Positions 1-12,079 of a stretch of DNA of 64,000 bases are shown here, piece after piece. The DNA lies in contig NW_026516695.1 in assembly GCF_025766255.1 (NCBI RefSeq), positions 124,001-188,000 on the forward strand, read 5' to 3'. The translations under genes and the position numbers were made by a program. The stretch is from Zychaea mexicana. Its lineage: Eukaryota > Mucoromycota > Mucoromycetes > Mucorales > Lichtheimiaceae. Position 1 is the first letter of the stretch; each line of letters opens with the position of its first letter. The notes below the pieces were generated by a model that saw only the letters and a program-made list of their open reading frames with translations, searched no databases and was not told the origin of the DNA.

Positions 1-60
1 CTTCTTTCCTTTCTCACCTTCTATTCTTAATCTCAAACACTTCACAACTCCTTACGACTA

Positions 61-1506
61 ATGACCTGGGATAACAAGTACGACGCCGCCGATATAGCTG
101 AACTGGAGAGTTTAAAGGCGCTTGCTTCTCGTCCAGGAGTCATAGGTGCAATAGAGAAGATATTAGAAGACTGTCAAGACCATACAACACAGACCAGAAG
201 ACTGTCAAATGCTTCATCTTCGTCTCTGCGTGAGCCCATAAGCCGTACCAAGGTAATGATTGTCAAGTGCTTTTTGATTACAAGAGCAGATATAAGCTTT
301 GCCTTTTCGTATGCAATCATGTATACGGTGATGGCTCATGGTGCTGGGCACTGCATTCTTGTAGGCTACTACCCAAACCATATATATCACATCCGGGTAC
401 GGTTGGGATCAGTCGGATCAGTCTGTCATGTAAGTACACAAGGTCTTTCCTCATTCTTCAACTGTATGTAAAACGGGAGATAACGAGATGATAATTGAAG
501 AGCTCGTTTTTACCTCTGCTCATCTGTAAACTATACGTACAAAGTATATACTTGCCGATCAAAGATGCAAAGAAGATCACTACGGAACACTACAATCTCC
601 AAGTACAACCACGAGCCATACAGCTGGATATTGTAATTATCATCTTGTTCTCAAACATTCTAGACACAAAAGCCCAAGTTTGTTATTATAATTATTGTTT
701 TACTGGCGCCTGATACAACAGCAGCACATGCATATAGCAATGTACACTTACATTTGCACTTATTACACATCTATATACACATCCAACACACACGTACACA
801 CAACAAAAATATACAAAACGCCGCTTTTGTTGCAGAATGAACACGAGGGCGTTAACTATAACTTTCGTATATCTCAACTCCATGGCTACGTTGCACCTGA
901 GCAAACTAAAGCCAAGGTATATTTATGTAACAGCTAGTTGGCCTAGCATATGGCTGTGGCAATGCTATTGTAAAAGAAGAAAACACGTTCATGTTTCTCC
1001 GCATTTCTCAGGATCAAAGTTAACTGTTTCATGCATGTAATCATTATTAGGTAAAAGAGACTCGCTTTGTCATATACCTACGAAAGGCTGAGGTCGGAAA
1101 ACACTGGGCCGATCTTCGTCTAAAAACAACAAGGGATGTGTATGACGAACTAAAACGAGCTGAGGACAGAGGTACGTTACACTTGTTATTAGCAGTTGGC
1201 GCCCAACTAGACCTCCTTTAACAATGTCCCCAGCCCTCAAATGACATGTTTCTTTGCATCTATGTATATGTAGGCACGATCAATAGCAGCAGTAACACAT
1301 CTGCAGCTGGAATTTGTACTACTACCGACACAACAACAACGACGACATCTCCTAGCATGGACGCCGTAGCCCGTGAAATCTATCAAAATGCTGACAATGA
1401 TACAAAACGAACAATGCAAGAGTCTTGGAAGCAAAGCAACACAAATCCATTCGATGTCCTCTCGAAGTTTGAGGAGCATCGTCATCATCACCATCACCAT
1501 CAATAA
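61..1506 (+). CDS. Calcyclin-binding protein / Siah-interacting protein-like (SIP, CS and SGS domains)
   Basis: Model of six exons: 61-252, 365-429, 545-632, 836-916, 1051-1171 and 1274-1506, giving 259 residues. The N-terminus (about 1-60) is helical and SIP-like. Residues about 75-185 form a CS (p23/Hsp20-like) domain that opens with the hallmark GYGWDQSDQS followed by a strand IIYLPI, as in animal CacyBP. The C-terminal part carries an SGS motif (AREIYQNADNDTKRTMQESW). In animals this protein links Siah1/Skp1 ubiquitin ligases and Hsp90-type chaperones; the same adaptor role here is inference. The protein ends in RHHHHHHQ, a genomic hexahistidine tail. An AATAAA lies at 1572-1577, just past the stop. 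The ATG at 61 is the first in frame and follows a pyrimidine-rich leader. The family call is firm; exact splice sites are hand-placed but keep frame throughout. Confidence 0.85.
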
Positions 1507-1671
1507 AACACTCCTATATAACAATTCATCATCATACTCATACATACTAGTTAGCTTTGCTGGCAGTAGCCAATAAAATCTTCTACTTACTAGTTCCGCT
1601 CGCGTTTTGCTCAATATAATTCTTTCATTTGCGCACACACACACACACACATTATATACGCGTTATTTGCC

Positions 1672-2885
1672 ATGGCCTCAAACTCGATCGATCTTCAATT
1701 TTTTAGCGACATTCAACAATCCTTGGAACAAGAATCGGATCGTAAAGACGTAAGAGTGGAGCTCTTTAGAGCCCCCTTATTTATCCTGATAGTTTCTTTT
1801 TTTTTTTTGCACTATAGGAGATTCGTGTCAAGGTACGGGAATTCGAACGAACCTGTCGAAAGCTTAATGCCATCCTTAACATGATTCACGCAGATCCTAC
1901 GGGTCCAGGTACGGACAAAGAAAGAATAATGATACTGCAGCAAAAAGAAGCTTACTAAAGTCTGGTGTATATTACAGTGCCAGAAATCGCTTTTAACGAA
2001 GTCCGAGAACGCGTCCAAACCCTCGCTACTTTGATACCCGAAAACCAGTTCTACAAGTAAATCTTACTATCTTATCCTGTAACTTTATTTTTCTATGTGG
2101 CTATCTCCTTAAATTGCTGTTATTACTGTGTTTGCGTGAAAAAGATACTGTGATTTGTGGTCGCGCTCGATGCAGCAAGCCGTGTTTCTGGTTGTTTTCA
2201 AGTATTATCTCGAAACCGAAGAGCTGGTCCAGATAAACAAGATTGAAGAAGCCATTGGAGGTAATAGCATGGCTGATATTGCTGTTATTGTTATGCTTAG
2301 CTTACTAAACAAAGCATGAACTATCGCATTATGCACACAGTCAAAGTTGATCTGGATAACAGCTTCAATGATTTTCATATTCAGCTCGAGGATGTTCTTC
2401 ATGCATACATTTCGCTAGTTAATGAACTCGTAAGTAGAGGGTTGATGCAATTGGCGTAGAGAACGATTGGGGAGCTTTGTCAGACTGTTGCTTAAGAGTG
2501 TTGGCTGACAACCTTGTTTTGCATTTGATCTAGTCTCGATTGGCCGTCAATGCAGTGACTGTAGGTGATTATACGCGCCCTATGCGATTAAGCAAGTTCG
2601 TCAAAGATCTTAGCGGTGGATTTCAGCTTCTGAACTTGAAGAATGATATGCTGCGAAAGAGGTATGTCTCTTGTATGGCAGTGTGTGTGCTCTGAGACGG
2701 TGAGCGAACAAGAGGGCAATTATGCTAACTAATTTTTCTCACCACCTTTTGAAAAATTTGACAGATTCGATGGCATCAAATATGATGTAAAGAAGATTGA
2801 GGAGGTTGTTTACGACATTAGCTTGCGTGGCTTGCAAGATGGATCGAGTGCAGCAAAGAAAGCTAAACTGAGTCACGAGATTTAA
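1672..2885 (+). CDS. Translin
   Basis: Seven exons: 1672-1749, 1818-1908, 1978-2056, 2145-2260, 2341-2429, 2534-2661 and 2765-2885; 233 residues, close to human translin (228). Translin is an all-helical DNA/RNA-binding protein that forms octamers, and with its partner TRAX it forms the C3PO endoribonuclease that helps RISC. The C-terminal half is strongly conserved: SRLAVNAVTVGDYTRP, a segment ending in GGFQLLNLKNDMLRKRFDG, then IKYDVKKIEEVVYDISLRG. The middle exon has the family pattern of LWSRSMQQAVFLVVFKYYLETE. No TRAX gene is seen in this window. The gene lies 165 nt after the SIP-like gene on the same strand and is convergent with the next gene; an AATAAA occurs at 3165-3170. Identification is very likely; splice sites are inferred. 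Confidence 0.92.
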
Positions 2886-3617
2886 GCGAGAGTACTGTTG
2901 ATACATTACGGTGCTTTTTAACTACAATTGATGCGCATGCACATACATAACATCATTTCACACGTACATACCACGGTGCATGTAGCGTTTCCCCTTCTTT
3001 TCTTTTGTCTCCTGAATATCATATCGAAAAATAACTGTCTTCTTGTCTTCTTTTCTCGTAGTCTGTTTTGTTCTTTTGTGAGTCTTTTACTAAAGGGTAC
3101 AGATAATATTTACATGAGATCAAATGTATAACAATTAAAGAATAATGCTCTATGCAGGGTATGGAATAAAAGGAGGAAGAAGTAAGAGTAGAAGTGAAAG
3201 GAAGGTCGTGTTAGTAGGTCATCACCAAAAAAGGAAGAGAGTATATAGACCGGCCCCGTCAGTAATTAGGAAAAAAAGGTTGATTCGCTAGGGGTTCGTT
3301 TGCGAAGAAGAAGAGGAAGAGGAAGAAGCGGCGTCGGTGACAGCGGCTGCAATGACGCCGCGGATATGAAGGGAGGTTGAGATGGTGCAAGAGAGAGAGA
3401 GAGAGGGAGACAGAGGGCAGGGTTCGGTGGAGGAGGGAGAACATGTGCTCTTCTTGTTCGTGGAGATGTATGTGTGCAGAGTGTAATCGAGAAAGATAAG
3501 GGGGGGGGGGCTGTTGTTGCTGCTGCTGCTTGTTGGTGTTGTGAAAGAGGTCAGGTCAGTTTCTGTCAAGTGTACATTGCCGATCTTCTCGGTCCGTTGT
3601 TCTTCCTTCTTCATCGT
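2886..3617. other. Convergent intergenic region
   Basis: This stretch holds the 3' ends of translin (+) and of the coiled-coil gene (-). It contains a possible polyadenylation signal at 3165-3170, purine-rich tracts (about 3295-3430) and a run of G at about 3500-3510. Open frames here are low-complexity and lack family resemblance; I see no gene. Confidence 0.6.
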
Positions 3618-4002
3618 CTACTTGAATTTGAGCTTCAACTGCACGCCCTGTGCAGCACCGGACCACAAGAAGCCAGATACGAGGGCCGCCAAAGTGATGG
3701 GCACCGTCCAGTCGTCCGTGATCCCCATCTGCGCAGCCAGGCCTAGGAAGACGGTCATCACCGTAAACGGAGCAAACGGATCGTTGTCTTCCAATCTGGA
3801 AATCGGCTGTGATGATTGCACCGGATAGGCGCACGGCAGAACGCCACATGATAAAAATGACAGCACCCGTTGTCGGTCTTGGGCCGGCTGCTTTTCCGTT
3901 GCCAGCAACACCACCTCATCGTCGAGTTGCTCTCGCGGGCTGTTTGATCGTGGAGGCGTTGTCATGTTGGTGTCTCGATCCGTTTCTGTGCTAGCGTTAT
4001 CA

Positions 4003-4046
<44 letters not shown>

Positions 4047-5698
4047 TTCATCATTAACTGCGTTGATACCATCTTGGTGATGATCTTTTGCGGCTGGTTG
4101 TTGCAGATCGCCGCGAAGCATCCGTTCAAGTACCTCGGTATCTTTAATGGCCAGTGACCGTCGTTTGGTTGCCATAAGCAGCTGCGATTGTCGTTTTGGA
4201 TCATGCACTTGCTCCTCTACTCTCGGTTGAGGGGCTGGCTGCGGCCTAAGGGTTCCTTCTCGGTAAGACATGTCGCATCGGTCGTTCAACTCCTAATTTT
4301 GTGTACAAGTTGGATTTTTTATTCAAATGAGTACACAGCCTCTCCGAGTGTGTGTGTGTGTGTGTGTGTACGTTTGGGAGTAATCATCTGGCATAGCAGC
4401 CAAATACTGCTAGCAATGAAGGGGGAAAAGGCGAAGGAGTAAGATGCGCCATTGTTTGTATAGAAAGTTACCTGTTGCAAGCGTGCCAATTGCTCCTCGA
4501 GATTTAGAAAATCCCCTTCTAATTGTGACACAATGTCGTCTTTGATGCGCAACTCCCTTTTCAACGTCTCAATGTCATTGTCCTTGTAGGCTTGCTGACG
4601 TAACATTTGCTCCTTCTCGACATCGAGCTCCTCGATCACCTGCTCTAGCCGCAGGATCTTGTTTTCCAGCTCCATAGCGTACGAGCCCTGGGAGATGGAT
4701 GAGTGCACAATGGGCCTGCAGATATGTTGTGCTTCCATCTCCTGCTGGTCGTTTTCCGGAGGTAGCGTCATTACAATCGTCGACTGGTTGATCGGCTCAA
4801 GCGTGAAGCAGCATGTTTCATCGCAATTTGGATTGCCACTGATCTATTATGTGTGCATGGTATCGTTAGTCAAACATTTCTCGGCTTCAAATGGGGAAAA
4901 CAGCAAGTAGGACACTCTAGAAGTAAAATGGCAAGCGCCTCGCGCGAGAGAGAGAGAGGGAGATTACTGCATCACAGCTTTTTTCCTCCTCGGGTTCACC
5001 CGATCCACTTGCCCGTTTTCCATCAGAAGTATACCCTGTCGCACGTACACATACAACAGCCATGTCGATACGAGCGCATTCTCTATCCCTATCTCTCCTC
5101 TTTGTCATCCACGACTGCTGTGAAGTGTATGCGAGTGATTACCTGACGATGTAAAAGATTGACCATCTGAACAAGATACTCGTATTCTGGACCAACGGAT
5201 TTCATTTGCATGATTTGGTCTCGCTTAAAGTTCTCCATTTCTGTCGCTTTCTCGTCGAGATCTTGCTGTAATAGGCGTGTTGCACGTTGTAATTGCACAT
5301 TGGCGAGGGTGAGGTCACGGATTGTTCCCTGGAGCGGTTGTGTCTTTTGTTTAATGAGGTTGTCTGTATCGACCTTGAGCAGTCGGTTGGTACGTTGTAA
5401 TTTAACGTTCTGGAGTGTCAGTGACTCGATTTGTGCTTCGAGTTGTCGCGTCCGTGTACTTGAATTGCCTCGTCGGATTTCTCGTTTCTCGCCTGCCCTG
5501 GAAGCAGAATCGGTTGAATGTGTTGGTGACGATGATAGTTGTGGTGGTGTTGCTGTTGCTGTTGCTGCTGCTGCTGCTAATTTCTTATTGTTGTTTTGTG
5601 TTGCATCCTATAGTTTTAAAAATAGCGTTTGTTACTGTTTTCTTTTCTGCCACCGCCGCCACCTCCCTCTTCCTTGCACACAACACATAGTACGAAAA

Positions 5699-5729
<31 letters not shown>

Positions 5730-5899
5730 CAGCTTACCTCTGTTCCGTTTTTCGGTATTGAGTAATTCATGAGATTTGAGTTGACGCTAAATCGCGGTAG
5801 AGCTGACGAGGAAGAGGAATTGCGGGGTGTGCTTTGTGGAGTAGGCGGGAACTGTTGCGAAGCAGTAGCGGCAACGGCTACTGAAGGGGCTGGCGACAT
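3618..5899 (-). CDS. Coiled-coil protein with poly-Asp run and hydrophobic C-terminus, function unknown
   Basis: Four exons on the minus strand: 5899-5738, 5607-5143, 4843-4472 and 4292-3618; 557 residues. I do not recognise a named family. Residues 1-100 are rich in Ser, Pro, Ala and Thr. From about 105 to 335 there are long predicted coiled coils (for example RTNRLLKVDTDNLIKQKTQP and the LENKILRLEQVIEELDVEKE stretch). A basic linker then leads to a run of 16 aspartates encoded by GAT/GAC repeats (plus-strand 4000-4055). The last 55 residues contain two short hydrophobic segments (FTVMTVFLGLAAQMG and PITLAALVSGFLW) and end in a basic KLKFK tail, suggesting membrane attachment or a tail hairpin. 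A tether or golgin-like role is possible but is only inference. All introns fall in phase 0. The ATG at 5899 is the first in frame in the exon, downstream of a purine-rich leader. Confidence 0.75.
4000..4058. repeat. Trinucleotide repeat coding for poly-Asp
   Basis: A (GTC/ATC)n array on the plus strand, read as GAC/GAT on the minus strand, encodes 16 consecutive aspartates in the coiled-coil protein. Mixed GAT and GAC codons near the ends suggest selection for the peptide and not only slippage. Confidence 0.9.
5699..5724. repeat. (GA)n microsatellite inside intron 1 of the coiled-coil gene
   Basis: An uninterrupted AG dinucleotide run of about 13 units lies just downstream of the exon 1 donor (GT complement of 5736-5737) of the minus-strand coiled-coil gene, so it reads as a CT tract in its first intron. 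Similar GA-rich tracts occur in the gene's 5' leader at about 5950-5990. Confidence 0.9.
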
Positions 5900-8800
5900 G
5901 GCGGGCAATTTGAGGAGATGAAGAAAGGAAAGAAGGGAAAAAAAAGAGTGGAGAGAGCGAGAGAGAGAGAGAAGAGAGATAAAAAAGAAAGAGGGCCACA
6001 CGCTCACATACTTGGTGCCCGAGTGTGTTTCTCCAACCTCCAAAGGCTCTGGGGTTGCACCAAGTCAATACATCGCGCAGAAATGGCAGGCGGAGCTCGA
6101 CCCGAATGTCGAAAAAGGGCAACTGTCCATGCTACCTACTGTGCTTATGTGCTATGTCGTGGAAAATAAGACGAAGCATCCGACTACGACCCAATAGTAC
6201 TGTAGCTATGAGGCTATGAATTCTCGGAATTTCTTTCTTTAACGTGTAGCCTCTTTCTTTGCAGCACTCTTCTTGCAAGAAGCATGTGTGCCGCAGTGTA
6301 ATGCTTGGTTACCAGTAATAGTCGTAGCAAATGCCTTACTTTATGCCTTGCATATCGAGAAAAAAAAAGTAACGGGAAGGAGGGGGGGAGGAGGGAGGGG
6401 GGGGTTAGTGCACGAAAAAAAAGGTTAACAAAGCAAGGAGGGGGAAAGGAGAGCAATGTAGTACTATACTGCGATAGACAGCATCTTTTAGCTGCTGCAT
6501 TTTCTTCGGAAAGGGAAAGCGAGCTTTCAGTCTGTACAACAATGATCTGCCTGTTTGTTTCATGCTGCTATCATATGTGTCTCTTCTTTGTATCACCAAA
6601 TGCTTATTCTTATTTAGTTTGGGTGCAGCACACACTAGATCTCACATGCTTCGCCCCTTCTCCTAAATCCTGGGCACGGCATTAGACACGCATAGCACCG
6701 CACACACCAGCAGCAGCAGTAGCAACATGCCACGACTCTTCGTCAGCTAGTACATACATCCCAATTTCTTTGGCTAAATTAAACAACACTCGCCGAATAA
6801 TACCCCATTTTCGGATATACAAAAGACCACTTCTTTATATCGCATTGCTTGGCTTCTTGACAACTGAGTATGGACGACTGCTGCGTGGTTACTCGAACAA
6901 GGCTGTGTAATATGCTTGTACAAGCACGCAGTGCGCTACCACATCATATACACATAGTGTAGAAGAAGTCATTGTTTTTTGCAGCAATGTACTTTATGTA
7001 TGCTAAAATATATTTTAGATCAAATAATGATGCCAGATTCAAAATGATACACATAAACAACGACTAAACCATATCTCTTATTATTGGGGCGTATGCTAGA
7101 TCAATGTGCGAGAAGAGGGTGGTGGTGATAACCGATAATTATGGTATTTCTTGCTATGGATACTACACCATCACATAATATCGATATGGACCATCAAGTG
7201 GTACTGTCACCTCAAAAAAGGTTTAGTAGTTGCTTTAAAGAATCTTTGTAGGTATATAGTTTGAATTTTCAATAAGACTTTGCAATTGCTCATGTCGCTA
7301 ATGACATACTGTACATTGGTCACGCTTGCTTATATGAAGGTTTGGTTTCCTAGATCGATGAGACTAGGTGACCAACCTATATTTAGTCATTCTTTTTCTT
7401 ATATTATGAGACCGAAGAAAAGCGATGATCAATATGCAAATGCTCTTGTATTGTTGTCAAAAAAGAATTGTCCAAGGCCATGCTAACTACTCTTTCTTAA
7501 ATATATATCACGCAAAGTACTAGCGAGGTATCCATCTGTCGTTGATTTGATGTCGTCGAGAATTTTGATGCGTAAACATTTTACTGCCACATTATACTGG
7601 AGCAACTGGCCTTCTCCATGTTTCTTTTACAAAGTCACTTGTTCATAGCCGCACGCATTTATTTAACCGATTCTTATTTGCTTTTACTGTAAATGTATCC
7701 TTTTGCTATATCTGTTGCCAGTACTTTTGACTGTATAACACAGACAAACATCGCGTATTTTGCTGATGTCGCAGATATAGATAAATCACATAAATCATGA
7801 TGACTGCGTCAGTTGTTATGGTTGTAGTTGTACGTACGTAGAATGTCTGATAACTCCTCTAATTCAATAACTACTAGTACATAAAGTATTTGACGATTGT
7901 GTAAAAATTTGCTACCATACGAATACAAACATTGTCATTCTCTAATGATGGGGTCTCCGTTATGATGGAAACATCAGTATTCTGATGATATGCTACGTAC
8001 AGTGTGGCGGTAATTGTAACCGTCATTCCCGGAGATCTCGAGTGCGCTGTGTAACGGTATTGGGCTAGGTTATGCCCCCTATTGCTACTACTATCAGCAG
8101 TATGATATTACACTTTTCTCCCTCCGCAAGGCCTCAAGCTGTTGGGTAGACATCTACAGCAAGGAAAAATGTACATATATAGTTTATTCTCCATTTGAAC
8201 TTTGTACTTTTTACAACTTGCCAGGCCTTTTTTCATATTGTGGGTAAGAATAAAAAAGTGTGCGTCCTCTCATTGCATACTTATTACTGAAAATTCAAAA
8301 GCACGTGTACAACATTTAGTTGTCAATTGCATGGTTACGCAACTCTAAGGGTTGTACAGCACGTTGCAGATTACAAGCAGCAGTCTACAGTGTTTGAATC
8401 AAGTTGTGTAGTCTCAAAGTGGGTACAACCAACACACGCGCAATGTATTGAACAAGCAAAGAAACTACGCTCCTTTCTTCGAAATCCCCGATTTCCAGTG
8501 AGCGTACAGTACATGGTGCTCTACCATTCTCTATATCGTCACTTACATAATACATACTTGCGGTATTCAATTTTCAAGTCGCCCTTTACCAGCCTTTTTT
8601 CAAACAATGTTTGGCAGAATCCAGACAGTTTTAATGTATATAGATGTGCGTGATAAATTATCAAAAATGTGTGATTATATGCTTCTCTTGAGTAATTGAT
8701 TGGACAATCGATATACATGCTATGGGCATATTAGTAAATATGTACAAGGAATGCGTTTGTGATACGGTAATGATGATGACGATGATCCCACTTCAATTGA

Positions 8801-10139
8801 AGACGGTGTATATCATGCTGATCATTTTGTTACTGTACACGACGCTTGATACAGTGAAACTATACATAGTTGCAACGTCTACACACCCACACGCCTAGCT
8901 AAAAATTTAAGGATCGCGTTTCTTTTGAAACGATGTAGGGGGGGAGGAGGAGAAGTAATTGCGAGCTGAATTCACACTATAAACGGTCACTTCTATATAA
9001 CGTACATATTTGTTTTGTCGCGAGGGTGAACAGAATTGACTCTTGCGCTAATGCGCGTTCCCCGACACGAAACCAATATATCCTTGAACTTTGAGGCTAT
9101 GGTTCTGTACCTAGTGCTGCGTATTACAATTTCTACCACTTGGTGAAAATCATTACACATCTCCAGTCCATATATACATCTTAATTTTCATTCCATTCCA
9201 TTCCTGAAGTAAGGCTTTTACTTATAAAAGCAGAGAATAATTGCTAGTAATTAACTGACTGCCGTACCTGCTTCTATCTGATTACTATATACATGTACGA
9301 CTGTCTTATAAATGAAATGTTTGTTTTTTGTTTATTTCTAATTGGATTGCCCTTGCTATCAACCTAACACATTTAAGGAATAAGGATCTGCAGATCATTG
9401 GGGTGTACTGAGCTAAAATCAAAAAGAAATGTCCCTTTAGTTTTGTATCCTTATTGTGAATCTCACACGCGAAGAACAAAACCCCTGAATATCGAAGTTC
9501 TGTACACGCACGTAGCACTTCTTTTTTCTCAAAGATAAGGGAGGGTGTCTTTTGGGGAGAAGGGGTATGGCTTGTGCGGGAATATTAAAGGTACACGGTT
9601 CCAATACATGATATATATTGAATAAAATCTTTATGTATGCGTGCTCCTTTTTTTATTAGAGAAAGAGTGGAAATGAGAGGGGGAAAATAAGAGAATATAT
9701 ACGAAAAAGAAAAAGGGAAGAAAGTTTTACAAAGAGATAATATACTACAACTTTTTTGATAGCGTCAAAAAAACCAGAAAAAGATCATGAAGAATAAGAA
9801 AGAAAAAGGTATCTTATATATGTATAATGTTTGAAAGATCCAAAGTGAGCTGTGCTACAACAGAGACAGCATAAGAGAAGTTTAAAATAGAGCGATTGTA
9901 TATGTTGTTGTTTGTGAGTGTGTGTGTTAGTGCTAGGTGTATTGAGCGATCGTTTGATTGATGGATGGATGGATGAGTTGAGAGCAAATTGATCGTGCAT
10001 GATGATTGGTGGTGACGGTGGTGGACATGGTCGAGTTTTACAAGAGAAGGATTGATGGTATTTGCGTTTGAGAACGCGCGAATGTAAATTTTGGTTCGAA
10101 TGGATGGTTAGTGTGTCTTGCTTAAAACTTGGGTGATGC
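5900..10139. other. Gene-poor region, no gene supported
   Basis: A 4.2 kb interval between the 5' end of the coiled-coil gene and the 3' end of the cyclin gene. The first 700 bases are purine-rich with poly-A and poly-G tracts (6361-6450). The rest is AT-rich and unique-looking. The longest open stretch (about 8327-8653, plus) has no usable ATG near its start and no family resemblance. No tRNA cloverleaf, transposase motif or long terminal repeat was seen. A purine-rich block at 9640-9800 may be cyclin 3' flank. A non-coding transcript cannot be excluded. Confidence 0.6.
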
Positions 10140-12079
10140 TCATCTTCGGGACGATGTTGCTGCTGTTGCTGTTGCCGTGGTAGCGCTGTTGCTATGATTA
10201 TGGCTATGACTACTACTACTGCTACTAGTACCGTTGGTCAGAGGTCGTTCGTGATAATGATAGCTATTACTATGGTGGTGTTGTTGATGGCGGTGATTAC
10301 TATGATGTGGTCGGTGTCCGTTCGTTCGTATACTCGGAGAAGGATTTGGGTTTGCCGAAGAACCTGTACTACTTGACTAAATCGAAAATAAAGTGTTGGG
10401 AAAGACTTGTATAGTTGGAATGGACGTTGTTCTTGTTCTTGTGCCAACCTGACTACTACGGTGATGTTGGGACGGTGATCCAACAAGCGACCTCATGATC
10501 GAGTATGATTTCATTAGACTTCGCACGATATCTACAAGATTCGCAAAGAAACCGTTGTCAATAAGAGGGTTCTTTTTCAGCATCGCCCTTTGTCCATTTC
10601 ATAACCAACATAACACATCCATTGTCACTAGGTACGTACCTTGCAACGCATCGTAATTATCTTCCGTCATCTTACCCAAATCTCCATCCCTTGGTAGCTG
10701 CTCGCTGTTTAGTCGATAGGCAAGTAGAAGACATCCAGCTGCAATTACATGAGGCGGATACAGCAAACATAATGTCAGCCGTAAACTAAAGATCCATAAA
10801 AGTTAAATAGGTGAGTGATTAATGCCACATAATGGCCGAAACAATTATCCTCTCTTTCTCCTACCTATCATTTGCAAACGCCCAAGCCGCCTGTAAAGTT
10901 GTTTCTGAAGCTGGTGTGTGATGATAAACAAAACGAGAGGTGAGAACAAAGAAAAAAAGGTATATCAGGTGGATCCTGCAAAACAAGCTTACTTCCTAAT
11001 TCCTCGGCAAAGTCAATCAAAAACCGATACGGGTGCTCTACTGTGAAATCAAAACACAATATGTCTAGCAGAATATGTTCATGCCAAAGGATAGCACGGA
11101 TTATCTACAAAATGTGTAATTAAGCACTGATTCACCCATTTTACTTTTCGAGCTTTGTCTATATCTCCTCGCCCCATTTTTTCCTCGTCTCCCCTTATTC
11201 ATTAACCTTATCATTATTGTCATTAATATTATATTCCTTTATACCTTGGCCTTTTCCTCATCGCTGCTCCCTCGATTGGGACGGTATTGTATACATGCAG
11301 TTGCAACATCGCTTGCTTTACGAGATGATTCCTCGACTTTGCACGCCAGATAAACACATGTAGCAGCAATATACTGTATATGACATAATTATCATAGATC
11401 AGTCACCAAGAAGGGAAGGACAACCCCCTGCCAAAACCAAAAAAAAAGAAGAAGAAACGTTCTAAACCGACCTCGTATTTATAAACAGTAAACGACTCTC
11501 GCGCAAAAAAGCGGTGAAAATATACCATTGCAGTGCTAATGGTCAATTGTGCTCTACAGGAAATCATACCCACTTTGTGTTTTAATTTTCTTTTCTTTGT
11601 ATAGCAAACGACGTTGAACGAGACGAGTAACGCTTAGAACAACTTACAATTCAAGTCGACACCCGATGGCCTGAATAAAAGTACAACCATATATTCGATG
11701 TTTGCGCTCTTCGGCAACTGACATGGCTCCAGAAGCAATGGATGGGACTTGTTGTAACTCTTGAGCCGTAAAGATCCACTAAGCATGAACAGCAAAGTGA
11801 GATTAAGGCCGGACAGACAGCAACTCTCTTTTTTCTTTCCTTCACTCTTGTTCAATTTTGCTTTTCCCTTCTCCTGTCCCCAACAACCCCATTTTACACC
11901 CACGCATAGAGTCTCTCTTCTCCAGTGCTTTCACTTATTCTTTTCGTAATGAAAAGAGAAGGAAAGCAAAGAATTCTACATTCCTTTTCTTCTGCTCTCA
12001 TTAAATTGAGAATACAGGAAGAAGGGGGAGGCGCATTAGACGGGGAAGTTATATGAAAGACAAGTACCTGATCCTCCAT
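10140..12079 (-). CDS. Cyclin K/T-type (transcriptional) cyclin with His/Ser-rich tail
   Basis: Nine exons on the minus strand: 12079-12068, 11778-11648, 11553-11472, 11373-11245, 11104-10993, 10910-10865, 10785-10640, 10531-10449 and 10376-10140; 325 residues. The first cyclin box starts WIFTAQELQQVPSIASG and contains ISTAMVYFHRFFARESF and ATCVYLACKVEESSRKASDV, with the conserved Lys/Glu pair. The second box has FDFTVEHPYRFLIDFAEEL and AWAFANDSLRLTLCLLYPP, very like cyclin K and yeast CTD-kinase cyclins. Such cyclins activate CDK9/CDK12-type kinases that phosphorylate the RNA polymerase II C-terminal domain. The tail is rich in His and Ser, as in P-TEFb cyclins. The start at MEDQ is the only ATG that joins box 1 in frame, but exon 1 is just 12 nt, so the start is less sure. 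The last intron uses a weak donor (GTTGGC). Confidence 0.85.

Noticed and set aside
3259..3614. Ser-rich minus-strand frames upstream of translin's convergent neighbour
   Set aside because: Low-complexity translations of purine/pyrimidine tracts downstream of the coiled-coil gene stop.
8327..8653. 108-codon open frame in the 6-10 kb gap
   Set aside because: It opens at TTG with no in-frame ATG for about 60 codons and resembles no family I know.
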